Below, in pieces: positions 22,973-36,500 of a DNA stretch of 64,000 nucleotides. Every line of letters begins with the position of its first letter. Position 1 is the stretch's first letter. The DNA is from Prosapia bicincta (Eukaryota > Arthropoda > Insecta > Hemiptera > Cercopidae). The notes under the pieces were generated by a model that was not told where the DNA came from, searched no databases, and worked only from the letters and a program-made list of their open reading frames with translations. The stretch spans positions 2,420,001 to 2,484,000 of the forward strand of contig JBAIZL010000006.1 of NCBI GenBank assembly GCA_036971475.1. The letters run 5' to 3'. Position numbers and translations under genes: made by a program.

Positions 22973-23439
22973 AAAAAGAGTAAGTATTTTTCAAAACATA
23001 ATATCTCAAAAATTACCCTTGATGAAACTCTTATGAAGATGAGATCAAGACTGCCCTATATACAATCAACCCAAAACACAAGCAAGATTTGGAATAAAAT
23101 TTTATAATGTTTGTAAAGCTAGTACTGTTTATTGTTATGTGTTCAAAATTCACATTGGAGAGGATATGTTGAATTTTTAGCGACTGAATTGATAGTTTCA
23201 GATCTTTGGTATGTTTCACTTTGATTATTTGTCAAATTACTAACAAATAACACTTATGCTAGCTGACTGCACTGTAAGTTAGGTTCAATGAACAAATACT
23301 GCTAAAACTTGATCTCCCAGAAAGGGTTTCCTTTGGGATACAACCCATTACATCTGCAATAAAATTTGTTCTCACTTTCCATTCCAACGTAACACAAAAA
23401 AGCAAAATTTCAAACAAGGTGTAAAGTTTGTTATATCAA

Positions 23440-23660
23440 GGGAATCAGGTCTGAAAAGAGATACGAGAGTGAACGTTCTAAAGTTGCATTACTTATAGAC
23501 AAAGAGTGCTTCTAACTCAATCAGACTAGAGTAAAATTCTAAATTTAAAAATTATTGTAAAGATATGTAAACATTTTTTTATAATTAGTGAATTTTTGTG
23601 TACATCTGAAGCAAGCAATTAACAGCAGGAGCCTAGGATCTAACCCAAACTCCTAACTCT
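23440..23660. repeat. Diverged piece of the TTAA-flanked 2.2-kb family
   Basis: Loosely matches 12180-12345 in order (GAGAGTGAA, ACAAAGAGT, TTTAAAAATTATT, GTGTACATCTGAAG). A short further piece (ATAAGTGAGAATATTTT) lies at 24143. Support is by eye only. Confidence 0.35.
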
Positions 23661-23762
23661 AAGTAACTTTGTTTTTACTAATTAGGATTACAAATAATAA
23701 TCAATCCACAAATAATAAACTAAATAAGGTAAAAAAATTACAGCTGTAGAAAATATATAGTA

Positions 23763-24134
23763 CAGTAGAGTCTCGTAGCTCCGAATCACGATATTTCGAG
23801 CTTCGGTTAAACTCAAGCCTATTTCTATTTGAGCCAATTTTATCTATTTGAAAGAAAATGATGAGTCAAGCTTCCAAGAAATGATTATATCAATACCAAA
23901 TACAAACAAAATGAGTCAGGCTTAAAAGAAATGTTTATAGTCATATGGTAACCAAAGGAAATGTGTCAACATTTCAAGATATATTTATATAAATAGAAAT
24001 GTATTTAGTCAACTTTTAATTATAGTAAACTCCGGTTTTTTCTAATGTACAAGAACGTATTTCTGTGTAATCAGAGTTTTCGGTAATCCGAAGGGGCTTG
24101 GTCCTATCTACCTCGAGTTATCAAGAATCCACTG
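23763..24134. mobile_element. Non-autonomous pogo/Tigger-like element
   Basis: CAGTAGAGTCTC start and CCACTG end, with TA on both sides. It is 372 bp and resembles 1690-2134 and 37689-38094, including the internal CTATTTCTATTTGAGCC block. Confidence 0.75.
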
Positions 24135-24679
24135 TATTTAGTTATTTATAAGTGAGAATATTTTGCGAAATTCAACTCCACTGAAGCAAGGATTTAAATT
24201 GTAGCCACTGAGTGCCAAGGTTTCATCTAATTAGATATAATATGGGTTCTAGTGAAATTTAATTGCAGGATATCTATCCACTTTACAATGCAAATAGCTA
24301 AGAGGAGTGTTATTAGTTAACATTAATAGTTAAGTTGTAATTCTATTGTTATTAATGTAAAAAAAAAATTAATAAGCTAGGTTTATTATTATCTAAGCCT
24401 AGTGTTTTAAGAGACCGCATTCCTTTGCTTTGTACTATGATATATTTTTAGCAGTGTGATGCTCAATGGAGCTTCATAAGAGTTCATTGTCACTCATGAC
24501 ATACTGTAATCTTTTATTTAAAAAGGGAGGTCATCACCTTATGGGTCTGGCAGAAAGTAAGACAGGAAAATAATTTTGAAGATTTCCCCTATTATAGTTT
24601 TAACTAACGTCCTAGCAGCATTGCCAAATGTGTATATGCTTCTAACAATAATGTGACAATGCTAGGGAAGGCAGAAATA

Positions 24680-26091
24680 AAGGGTGGGGCATAACAACAA
24701 GCGATTTTTAAAAAGATGTTAAAAAAACACTTTGTTAAAAAAAATTTTAAATGTCATAATCTCAAGATACATGAAAAACCATTTTTACAACAGTAAAAGA
24801 TTGGTTATTTTTTAAAGATAACTCTGGTAAGATGGTGTCTGTTTAGACGCCACACATTCCTCCAGCTGGACCTAGAAATCATTCATTGTACTGCGTAACA
24901 TTGGCAGTGGGGTTTGAACAACTTCCTGTCTGATCCATGTTTCAGAGGTTCAATTTTTTTAAAAGGATTATGTTTGTAAACTTTTCTTTTCACATAACCC
25001 CACAAGAAAAAATCACGAGTTTGAACGAGAAGGCCACGCACTATCCCCATATCAGAAGATCTCATGATTTGGAAACAAACGATTGACAATATTCATGTTT
25101 ACTTGAGCAGTGTGGGAGGTTGCTACGTTCTGCTGGAGAAATGTCTCATCGTTCACTTCATAGTGTAAAAGTTGTGAAATGAAAGAGTTTTCCAACATTT
25201 CTGCGTATCTCTGAGAAGTAACTGTTACAGCACTGCCAAGGCCATCTTCAATAAAGTATGGCTCTATGATCCCTAATATAGACATGGCACACCACACAAT
25301 AACTTTTGCAGAGGGCACAGGTTGCTGAATAAATTCACTTCAAAATCGAAAGTTCACTCGTTCACATAACCTGAGAGATTGAAGTGAGCTTCATTACTCA
25401 TCGACAAACGGTTTACATGTCCTCGTCTTGATTAATCAAGTTCAAAAATTCTAAGCAGAACCGGTTTCGGCTCATAATCTGTTTTCTAAAGGGCCTAAAC
25501 CATTTGGATTTTGTAGGGGTGAAAGTGCAGATCTTGGCATAGAATTCTTCTTACCATTCTGTTTGAAATTCCTAGTCTAGCACTGAGCCTGTGAACTGAG
25601 GGACAAGGACTTTTGTAAATGGCAACTCTTATATATTCAATGTTTTCAGGTATGCGCATAGTTTTTGGTCTTCCAGCTGTTTTCCTTGTTGCTCTCTTCT
25701 AAGTTCTCAATCCACTTTTTAATCTCACAGGCAGATGACACCGGCTGAGTCTGATGAACTTTGAAGTGGTTCAAAATCCACGACAAGGAAGCTGGTACGA
25801 ACAACCGCTTTGATAAAATGCTTTAAAAGCATATCTATGATGATGTGGGATCCAGCGCTCCATTATGACTATATGCTATTCGGGAATAACGTAACTCTGA
25901 CGCTTTGCCTCCCTCCTCCCTCACTCTCAGCTTGATTAACACACTAATAAAGTTTTAAAGAAATAACCGATCTTTTACTGTTATAAAAATCCTTCTTTAT
26001 GTATTTTAAGATTATGTCATTTATATTTTTCTCCAACGAAATGTTTCTTTAACAGCCTTTTAAAAATCGCTTGTTATTATGCCTAACCCTT
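24680..26091 (-). mobile_element. Tc1/mariner-related transposon with IS630-like DDE transposase (DUF4817-associated type), degraded
   Basis: Inverted ends AAGGGTGGGGCATAACAAC and GTTATTATGCCTAACCCTT are flanked by TA (24678-24679, 26092-26093), giving 1412 bp. On the minus strand, frame pieces within 24883-25318 read VIVWCAMSILGIIEPYF, the second catalytic region as LQQNVATSHTA (family QQDGAT, so the acidic residue is lost) and DFFLWGYVKRKVY (third acidic residue kept). Weak N-terminal remnants reach about 25870. Multiple stops make it inactive. The family name is recalled from insect annotations, not from a search. Confidence 0.8.
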
Positions 26092-26322
26092 TACATCAAG
26101 CTCTATTTAAAACTCTATAAAATGTCTTTATAGCATTGAACAAAAACTACAGACTTATTATTTAATCTTCTGTTTTATATAATACTTTACAAACAGTAGA
26201 TATAAATATTAACTTCAATGTTAGAAATGTCATTCATTTTATCTGATATTTTTATTTAAATTTCTTTTTCACAAAGCATTTAAAATATGCATAAACCTAC
26301 TGATGAAGTATTAAACTAGGTA

Positions 26323-27314
26323 CAGTAGAGTCTAGAAAATCCAAGTCCCCATTTTTTTAAGTTCGTTAAATTCGAGCCTATTTCTATTTCAGACTATTTT
26401 ATATATTTGAAAGGAAATTCAAACTATTTACTGTTAAATAATGCACCGTCACATCCCAATGAAGATCAACTGGGTCTGATTGATATCTGTGCTTTATTTC
26501 AACTTGCAAATGTTACAAGCCGATGGATCCGTGTTCTGGAATGATTAAAAAAAATACAGATGTTACCTTTTGAAATCTCTTTTGGAAGCGACTAAAGGGG
26601 AAGAAAGCATTGTAGGCTATCTAAAATAAATACATTTTAGGACATTGTGTACTGTATAGCAGAATCATAGAACGAAATAAAAGAAGAAATATTAAGTAAG
26701 TCATGGAATAAAGTCCACGGGCCATTGATCCGTAGGAAGAAACAGATATGACATTTCTTATCAAGAAATTTCCTGGTTGTGAAAATGTCAATGATACAGA
26801 CGTAAATCAATGGATGAGTAATAGCAACAGTAGGAACCGTAGCACATCTTGCAACTATTCAAATGGTACAAGAAACTACTGCAGGCAGTGATAACGAGAA
26901 TAAAGATGAAGGTTCGACTGAGACAGTACAAGGAAAGAAAATTAGTCACGGCAAAGGAAGGACGGCCTTAGAAACTGGACTATGCTATATTAAACAACAG
27001 ACAGACACCTGCCCAACAGATGTGCTTCTGCTAAGATGGCACCGCAGCTCAAAAACAATCTAGTAAGCAGACGCAGAAGACACTTTTCCAAAAAAAATGT
27101 AGCAACCGTGATGAACAATATATTGCAAAGCAACTTGTTTAAGTACTGAAATCAGTATAGTTCTATAAAGTATTTTGTGCATTTTAAATTATTGTATTAT
27201 GGTTTATCAGAACCAATATTTTTTCCAATGTACAGGAATCTATTTCTGTGGAATCCGAGTTTTTTTTAATTCGAGGGGAGTTTCCATCTACCTCGAATTA
27301 TTGAGACTCTACTG
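26323..27314 (+). mobile_element. Pogo/Tigger-like element with partial transposase
   Basis: CAGTAGAGTCT start and GACTCTACTG end, TA at the left (right copy mutated to AA). The plus strand keeps the C-terminal half of a Tigger-type transposase: LLNNAPSHPNEDQLG (the usual acidic residue is N), ANVTSRWIRVLE (family NVTALIQPMDQG) and a tail near 26760 reading KFPGCENVNDTDVNQWM. The N-terminal DNA-binding part is gone and frameshifts are present. It is the only member of this TIR group here with coding remains, so its active relatives probably mobilised the short copies. Confidence 0.78.
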
Positions 27315-29092
27315 AACTTGAAAAATAAATTAAAAACAAAAACTGAACCAAACATAAAAAAATATTTTTGAGCTAAAATTGAATTTAAGTAATAATAATG
27401 TTATAATTTTTACTTCTAATGAAAAAAAGTCTGAATTATAAGCTTTTACAAACTCAACACACATATAGATTGTTTTATTAACTGAATATGTTTAGAACCA
27501 GACAGCTCTATTACCTATAATTTACTTTTTTTTACAATAAAAATGTTCACAAAATATCATTTGAGTAACACCTTTGATAGAAGTGATTGAAAAACTTACA
27601 GTTATTTTGTTCAATAACAACTGATTCCTAAAAATTATCCCTCTTGCTACAATCTAAAGTGAAACAAATAATATTTTATTTTTTATCAACCTCAATCTTG
27701 GCTGTTGAAAACAAAGTGAACAGTATGTATGACATTTAATGATATTAAGTATAGCTTTAATGATATTGGTAGGTTACTGAAAATTTTTAATTATAAACGA
27801 TTTCTGTCAATTAAAGTCAATTTCTAATACATTTTTTATCAGTTGCGTATAAATTTACAAGTATGGTATTACTATTCAAATTTAGTTTATCAAAGCTTTT
27901 TCAAATTCAGAAAAATGAACTATTAATAAATAGTATATTTATTGAGTAAATTTATTCAATTTTTAGATATTAATTCTTAGGCAAACATATTCTACAAAAT
28001 GTTTGTGACGAAGAAGCGCCTGCATTATTTGGTGCATGACCCTTGTTTTGAATTATTTGTTATTAAATTACGGAACAAAACCAAAATGAAAGTAATAATG
28101 ATGTAGACAAGAATCAATTAATTTTATTACAATAACATGCAAACAGGTACTTGAAATTGCTAACAACTCTCAACCACAGCAGATTTTATGCTTATTAGAA
28201 CCTCAATTATAGAACCTCAAGTTACTGAAACGAATTTCTTCTCTCCATTAAAGAAAGTTCAATATTGACAAATTTTTTATTTCTAGTAGAAACAATATTT
28301 ATTAGAATTCATTAATTTTGCATTTTTTGTACAAATTTTAATAACATAAATTAATATGAAAAGCTAATCATGTTTCAGGCTTATATTATGTTCAGATTTA
28401 GTGGATTTTCGTATTAGCACGATTTAGATTAACACGATTCCATTGATTTAATCAATGGAGAATAACTGACAATAATGAGGAAATAACAAAATCAAATCAA
28501 CGACCAAATCAAGAGCTTAATAAAAAAATCAAAACAAATAAAATTACAAAGAGAAAAATGAAATCCGCTTAAACCCTATTTGGCCTGTTTTTCTGTGTTA
28601 TAAATTACAGATGAAAGTATTAAAAGATTGATTTCCATTCATTAATAAATAATACGTACTAAATAGCAAACTGTTTAGCTACAAATACTGTATAATTGTA
28701 AATCCAATTTTAATGCAAAACTTGTGCAAATTTTAAAGTTTGGATTGAAACAAACTTTGATCTTGTATAAAACTAAAAGAACTTTTTCAAATTTGCTTTT
28801 CCAAAGTTCACACAGACCTACCAGTCACAATAGAAATAGAACTACAGCAACGAGAATGAAATTCATAAAATTGTTATAACAAATTTTTTACTAAAATAAA
28901 TCACAGTAATGCTGAAAACATATTTTAAAATGACCACACACACAACACCAATTTTTAATGAGGATTAGTAACATCTATGCAGGATAAACATGCATAACTT
29001 TAAAAACTTGAAACAAAAAACAGAAATCAAAGGCAAAAGTGAAGGGCGCTAATAATTGTGATAACATCGTAGCAGATTGAATGATAACTTAC
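27315..29092. other. AT-rich flank below the last recognised flippase exon
   Basis: Searched on the minus strand for the remaining C-terminal flippase exons. No convincing exon was found. A short minus-strand open segment near 27970-28045 does not resemble the family. Confidence 0.5.
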
Positions 29093-29191
29093 GAGTGCTT
29101 GTTATCAGCCAATACTGAGCCTGTATCCGTTTTTCGAATTTCACTTTCCCGAACGGCTTCTGTTAGGCTCTTGAACACTGTAGATTGAAAC
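29093..29191 (-). CDS. Flippase exon 15: start of the C-terminal tail
   Basis: Completes A, then [32 protein letters not shown] and two bases of a further codon. This fits the cytosolic tail (FKSLTEAV resembles the family FKTLVEEV). The donor GTAAGT shows that at least one more coding exon follows. The acceptor lies 4.4 kb after exon 14. Confidence 0.85.
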
Positions 29192-32094
29192 CTATGAATA
29201 CAAACTTATTTATATGCTGTTTTGTTAATTAAAGTGTAAGAAGCAGAGGATCAAGAAGTTCTCACTTCAGAGGGTCAAAAAGAAGGTCTGAAGACAGTAT
29301 TTTAAATATCTCAATGTATGCAACATCGTTAGGAATAGTTTGTTAGGTAGGACAAAGAAAGCTTAGGAATACAATTAGGGGAAATATAGGAGAAAAAATA
29401 TTATTAAGTAGGAAACTGCAAACTATGAAAGAAAAGTTACACTGTTTTGTTTCCATCTTCAACTTGAACTACAGTAAAAGCTCTAATATCCAGCACCCTC
29501 GGGGTCGGCATGTTGCCAGTTATCGAAACTTTTTGGATAATAGAACTTAATTTGTATAGCCTGTAATAGTTACAGTACAGTTGTATATTATACAGTAAGT
29601 AGTGTACATAACGTTATGCTACCTAATTGAATTTACTGTTGAAATCTTACTTTTCATATTTGGTTGTTTTCAATTACTGTACTGTAATTGCGTACGTATT
29701 AATAAAAGCACACGCTCACGCACATAAAATTTATAAAGAAAGAAGAGGAATTTATTGCTAAAAACCTTTTTTCGTTCATACAACGTTAAAATAAAATAGA
29801 CACAACTATACAAAGACTAATAATTTTAAAGAAAATCACGGATCCCAGATTCACAATGTCCGTTTTTCAAGAAATTTTGAAAGAAGCATGTGAAACAAGC
29901 TGCACAGCTTCCTGAGCTGAGTCGCATTTCTAATTTCAACAAACGTAAACAGCGTTGTAAAAACTGCTGCAGCATTACTCCATGAAACTTTCAATTTTTC
30001 TTGAACTATTTCTTGGTTAGGTAGTTAATCGATATCTGTTTTGTAATGTATTTCCAATGAGTCACATCTTGTAACAAAGAAGGCTACTGTATTGATTTAT
30101 TTTGAAAATCTACCGGTTAATAAAATGCCATATAAAAGAACTTTTACTGTACTAGAATAAACTTATACCTGCTAACATATGTAAAACTTGTTTATAGTAG
30201 CACCCATATCCCACTGTAGGAAAGTTCTTACATATTGTTATTAATGTTAACAAGTATACAATTTATACTATCATGCAAAGAATAAAAACAGGGACAATTA
30301 AACATGTACACATTCAGAAGAGTCATCTAAAACTAGTGGCTTAGATCATATTTTCTTCCAAGATGTTTTCTGTTTTCCAAGTTAATAAACTTATTTGAAA
30401 CCATTTTGTTAACAATGATTAGTTTTTCAATAACTTTGTTTAATAACCACTACACCAGTTAGTCATTTGTTATAAATATAACACACTATAAAATTTCTTT
30501 ATGAAATACAATATTAATTTTTTCATTAATAAAATTGAATTGAATAAAAAAAAATAATACGAAAATATATACTACGAGATCCAATGTCATAAATGATCCA
30601 ACATACACAGCTACTGTTTCAACATAATCCATGTTTTAACAAACTTTTTTGTATCAATAATTTGTTTCGGATTTTATTATTAAGTAAAACTCAGTGGTTT
30701 AGTTGAACTGGAAAAAGTAGTTTAACTTGTTCATTTAAACAAACATATCTTGTGAAATTATTATAAAAATTCAATACCTAGAATTAGGTCTCAAATTATT
30801 TCTAAACCTCATAACTTCCCTAAGAAGTATTAGAAATATAACACAAATATATAACCTCTATTTTGTTGTAAAAATAAACCTTAACCCTTAAAAAATAAAA
30901 CCCATGTTAAATATTCACAAGTAGAGTACGTAATTAGACACAACATACAAAAAATACACCATCACCAAACAACTCACACAGCAATCCTACCACCAAACAA
31001 CTTACACAAGAATTAGAAGTATTTAATATAATTATGTAATTAAACTGCTTAAGATGTAAGAGTAATAACACTTACAACTATTAGAGTTGTAATAGAGGTT
31101 TCAACAAATTAAAGGCTAGGCTATAGTTTCTTCCCCAATTTCTGTAGTATATTACATGATAGACCGTTCCAAGACTCTGATACCCAATAGGTAAAACCTT
31201 CCTTAATTTCTCAAGAAAGGGCCGTGAACAATCTTTATTTTTAATTCTTGAATTTTATAGTTCCATTACGTTCGGTTGAATCTTATTAATCACTTAAACA
31301 ATAGTTTATGACTATCCGAACTTTGAATTTAGTATGTTTTATTTTTAAGATATGACAGAAGCACTTTTCTGTAGCATTATTTAAATTTTTAAAGCACACC
31401 TCGATCCATAGGCTGCAACAAAGCTGTTACGTTGGCAGGTATAAAAATTGATTTCTTGCTCCACATCCCAACTACATTTATAAATTATGAGTTGGATCAT
31501 TGTCAATCAAAAGTAGAGCTGAGTGGCAGTTTATTTTTTTTCACTGAATCGTGTTACTAAAGGTAAAATTTATGCTTCAAATAAATCTTTAAGCAAAGAA
31601 CAATTCATGCACTCCTTCCTCTGATTTTTGTAATGCAGTGGAAAAGAATTAGGATTCATGTTTTCAAGTGTTTTTACTTGGACTTATTTTCCAATCCCCA
31701 TTTGTGTGTACCTGCTTGTGTATAGCAGTGACATTACAGAAGGCCAAAATTCTGAGATGTAGTTTGCTCATTTTAAAACCTGGTGCAGAAGATTCTTTAT
31801 GAGAAGCAAGAAATTTATTTTTAGTGCCCAACCTAACAACTTGATGACACCTACATACCATGTGTTACAACACATACACTATTACTAACAGTTAAAAATT
31901 AAGTGGAAGATTTTTTGGCAAATCCAAACTTTATAAAATCCTAATAAGGTCCCAATACAATTAGTTTATATTTGGATAGTTTTTGTATTTGTGTACTGAA
32001 TTAATATCATATAATGCAATCATCTTCAATTTATGGTGTCATTTAGGCAACTTGATATAAACTTGAAAAAACACATTATCTTATATCATTACAT

Positions 32095-32125
<31 letters not shown>

Positions 32126-32514
32126 TATGAAGTTAATATATTACTATTGTAAGTAATTTTATCCACCATTAAGTGCAATAATTTTACCTTGAGTGATGAG
32201 GCACCTTTCGGTCAATTGACCATTGTCGAATCACTGATGTTTTTCTGTTGTAGATGTTCGGTCTGTGAAGTTGGTGTTTGTTGACGTTACGCGCACTTTT
32301 TCTTGATCTGTGTCAATAAACACCAACTTCACAGACCGAACATCTACAACAGAAAAACATCAGTGATTCGACAATGGTCAATTGACCGAAAGGTGCCTCA
32401 TCACTCAAGGTAAAATTATTGCACTTAATGGTGGATAAAATTACTTACAATAGTAATATATTAACTTCATAAAGTCAGTGCAACGGAAAAACAATGGATA
32501 ACGTTAAATATCAA

Positions 32515-32553
<39 letters not shown>

Positions 32554-32808
32554 GTTAATATATTACTAATTTTGAGTAATATTATCCACCATTAAGTGCA
32601 ATAATTTTACCTTGAGTGATGAGGCACCTTTCGGTCTTTGACCATTGTCGAATCACTCGATTCGACAATGGTCAAAGACCGAAAGGTGCCTCATCACTCA
32701 AGGTAAAATTATTGCACTTAATGGTGGATAATATTACTCAAAATTAGTAATATATTAACTTCATAAAGTCAGTGCAACGGAAAAACAATGGATAATATTA
32801 AATTTCAA

Positions 32809-32864
<56 letters not shown>

Positions 32865-33148
32865 CTTGATATTTTTCGTTATCCATTGTTTTCCTGTTGC
32901 ACTGACTTTATGAAGTTAATATATTACTATTGTAAGTAATTTTATCCACCAATAAGTGCAATGATTTTACCTTGTGATGATTCACTCGAGTGATTCGACA
33001 ATGGTCAAGTGACCGAAAGGCGCCTCATCACTCAAAGTAAAATCATTGCACTTAATGGTGGATAAAATTACTTACAATAGTAATATATTAACTTCATATA
33101 TAATATTCTTGTATAATATATACAATACACTATATTATATATAAAATT

Positions 33149-33203
<55 letters not shown>

Positions 33204-33458
33204 TTAAAATGTAAAAGTCATTTTGATCATCTTACAAAGTCTGCTTTTCTACTAACCATAATTTTGTGAAAATGTAAATATAAATACAATATGTATTATA
33301 AAAATTAGATTTCAAACATTCAATAATATATAATAAAGCATTGTTATACATATGTGCTTGCACGGCGTGCACTCACACAGGTGTGTGTGTGTGTGTGTGT
33401 TTGCATATGCATGTGTGTGTTTGTATTTGTGTGTGTGCCTGTGTGTGTGTGTGCGTGT

Positions 33459-33531
<73 letters not shown>

Positions 33532-36500
33532 CGCAATGCACTACTCATTACTACAGCTATATAATAAAAATACTCACGCTAAGATACTAATATCTACAAT
33601 GAGGACGGTAAACGGAATGAGTATTAAACCAAACCAGAAAACTGGAGATGTAAAGATCATTGTATCCATCCCTGTCATTACTTGCCCCATTGGTATTGTC
33701 GGCCAGACGTGACTGCAAACAAAAGTGTAAACCAAAGATAAAGGATTAATTTCATGCATTTCAATCTATGGTGTGCCAGAATAACTTTTCAAGTAACGTT
33801 TACAAAGATCATCAATTTTTTGTAATTGTAATAACCAATAATTTAACCTGTACCAGTTAGTTAAATTCTTTATTATCTTTGAAAATATACAGATAATATT
33901 GACAAAAATACAGGTTTGTTTTAATTTAAAGTGTTTTAATCCATCAAACAAATATTACCTGTAAACCAAGATTAAACAGAACCAGGCTAGTATTGATCCC
34001 CAGATAGCAAGGTGAGTTAACCATGTCCAGAACTTCATATGCAGACCTGACTTGACACACACTGTCACCACAACATACTGAAAAAATTTTTTTTTAATGT
34101 TAATAATTTTAAGCAGTTTGTTAAGTAAATATCATTGAACTATTTATTTAAATCTACAGTTAGTTAAATATTTATACATTGCTTAAAAAAATTTTTAATG
34201 TAATATTTTTAGAATATTGTAAAATTTTTCCAATTATTATTAATTTTACTAGAGACATACAAATCTTATACATTTATTGAAAGTATTGACATGGTAGATG
34301 TGTGATGATATGGAATAAATCCTTTATACTAAATTGGTAGAAAGATGACATTTGAAATGTTTGGTTTTAAAATCAATGCCATTAGAGTAGAATGAATGAT
34401 GATAAGACAAACGAAGCAAGGTATTTAGACTAAGGTACAGGCAGTATGAAATTAAACTGGTTCAATATTTCTAACAGCTTAGAATTTTTATTTTACTAAA
34501 AAACAAAGTTAGTAGAAAACTTATAACAATAATAAAACTGCCTTTTTTTGTATCAGTTTGGAACGTTTTCCATTAGACATTAAGCCTGTTACTGTTTACA
34601 AACTATCCCAAAAGCCCAATATTCTAGCATCCTAAAAGTCTGCCACTTTCAATAATCTTGCTCTCTGAAGTAGAATATACAAACAAGTAATAGTTTTTTG
34701 TTTAAAGTCAATTCTTATTTGGTTAAAAAAAATTATTTTAGTTACTTTTTATTAAATAATTACAATGAATATAAATAATGTAACATATCATATGCATTAA
34801 GACAGCTAGCTGTTCTATAACACATCCTTTAGCATAAAATCAGATGTTTGATAAAATCATATGTTATCACTTATTTTAAACTAAATGGGGCTGAGTAATT
34901 GTATTGCATACCTTGCTCCTTTTGTGAAAGTTTTTCTACCATATAAAACTAAAATTAATTAATTAAATTCAATTAATAAATTAATATTTGAAAAAAACTT
35001 TATTAGCATCAAGTATCATCGGCTGCAAGTTTAAAAAAAATGTATTTGAACTTGAGTAGATGAAAAAAAAGTATTTTATTAACCATTTAAAATTTGAACA
35101 CAAGATGTATGTACAGAGAGTGTGAACTATAGAAGGAATTGAATAAAAGTTTACCAGTTGACTTGTTTGCTGTTAAAACTAACATTCATTTATAGGTTTT
35201 GTATTAAATACCATATTTTTTTTATCCCTTTGAGTCCTAATATGCCATTGATATAAAACAGGCTTCAGTCCAACAGCAATCAAACTTACGTTGAATTTTC
35301 CCTGTAATGTTATATCATCGATAGCATTTCATCAGTTGTATTTTATATGGAAGCCACCCATTACATTTTTGACAATTACTTGTAGAAATAAATACAATAG
35401 ACAAACATTTATGATTTATTTTTAGAGTTTAAAATACATGGCGTTAAAAAACAAGAAAGATTTGCTGATTGACAAAATCTTGTCCGTGTTGAAATATTCA
35501 CTGATATTCAGTCACTATGAAATTCTGTTCTTGGTTATTAAGATAAATAATGAAATTTAGAATTTTCTTAGAAAATAAATTATGTTTTCTAAGAAAAAGA
35601 ATTGGTTTATCAGTTATACATACATCTGGCCGATTACTCCTATGTTATAAAAAGTCATAAAACTAGGTTTTTGTAATGATTTAGAACATAAATATTTTTC
35701 GATTATCAAAAGTATTGTGACAGTCAATAATTATTATTTTTACAAATGTATTCCAAAGTATATAAAGAGAGAATAAACATTTAAAATAAATAATAATTCA
35801 ATGATCCAACATTCATGTCATATGTTAAGAACTTGATGCTGACAGTTGCATTGCAGATGTGTTAAAAGTCCCAAAGGGCCAAAATAAAAGGTGGTTACTG
35901 TACAAGTTTTTAATTTTAACTAATAAACAGAAATCTGTAATGAAAAGTATGAGACTACAGAAAAATAAGCAAACAACAGAAGTAATAATATATAATAAGA
36001 AGATGAGTTGATTTTTATTATGCCAATTATGTAGGCTACATACTCTAGTGGTTTTATAGTTACTATGTCATCTACATGTTAGACAGATTCGGTAATAGAA
36101 ATAAAAGACGACTGTTTTGCAAGTCAAATATAATATTTTATTCTGATATGGTGACGTTTCGATAAGTAAATCATTATCATCAACCGACTTTTATCACACC
36201 AGCCTTTACAACCCCTAGTGACAGGTATGCTGAAGCTTGGTCAAAGGCTAATGTAGGGTCACAAAAGCTGGCGTGGTTGCCTACAGGCCTGATGATAATA
36301 ATGTTCTAGCTATCGAAATGTTGCCATAGCAGAATAAGATATACTTGACTTGCAAAACAGCTTTTACTTTTATCTATTACCTGTATTTATGTTGACAATT
36401 CATTCATTATCATCAGTCTTGTTGATAGAGCAACTGTGAAAACATCAAATGTCCCTTTCATTCAAATATACAAAATGTTAGTTCCAAAATGTTCCCACCT

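Larger units (their letters stand above)
32129..33096. repeat. Three consecutive palindromes of one family, separated by (AT)n runs
   Basis: Palindrome A 32129-32469 has a non-repeated loop of about 60 bp; B 32551-32763 and C 32911-33096 have almost none. In each, the arms run GAAGTTAATATATTACT, ATCCACC, TGCACTTAATGG-type and GGTGCCTCATCACTC-type blocks. Sequence between B and C is itself inverted (32761-32812 against 32860-32920) around an (AT)n axis. Variants are shared by the two arms of one palindrome but differ between palindromes. Confidence 0.88.

Noticed and set aside
27970..28045. Minus-strand segment as the missing C-terminal flippase exon
   Set aside because: It ends in a stop and has an AG upstream, but its residues do not match the known tail and the phase is not convincing.
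33312..33712. Overlapping open frames on both strands rich in His-Thr or Cys-Val
   Set aside because: They are translations of a (GT)n microsatellite; the only real coding sequence nearby is flippase exon 14.
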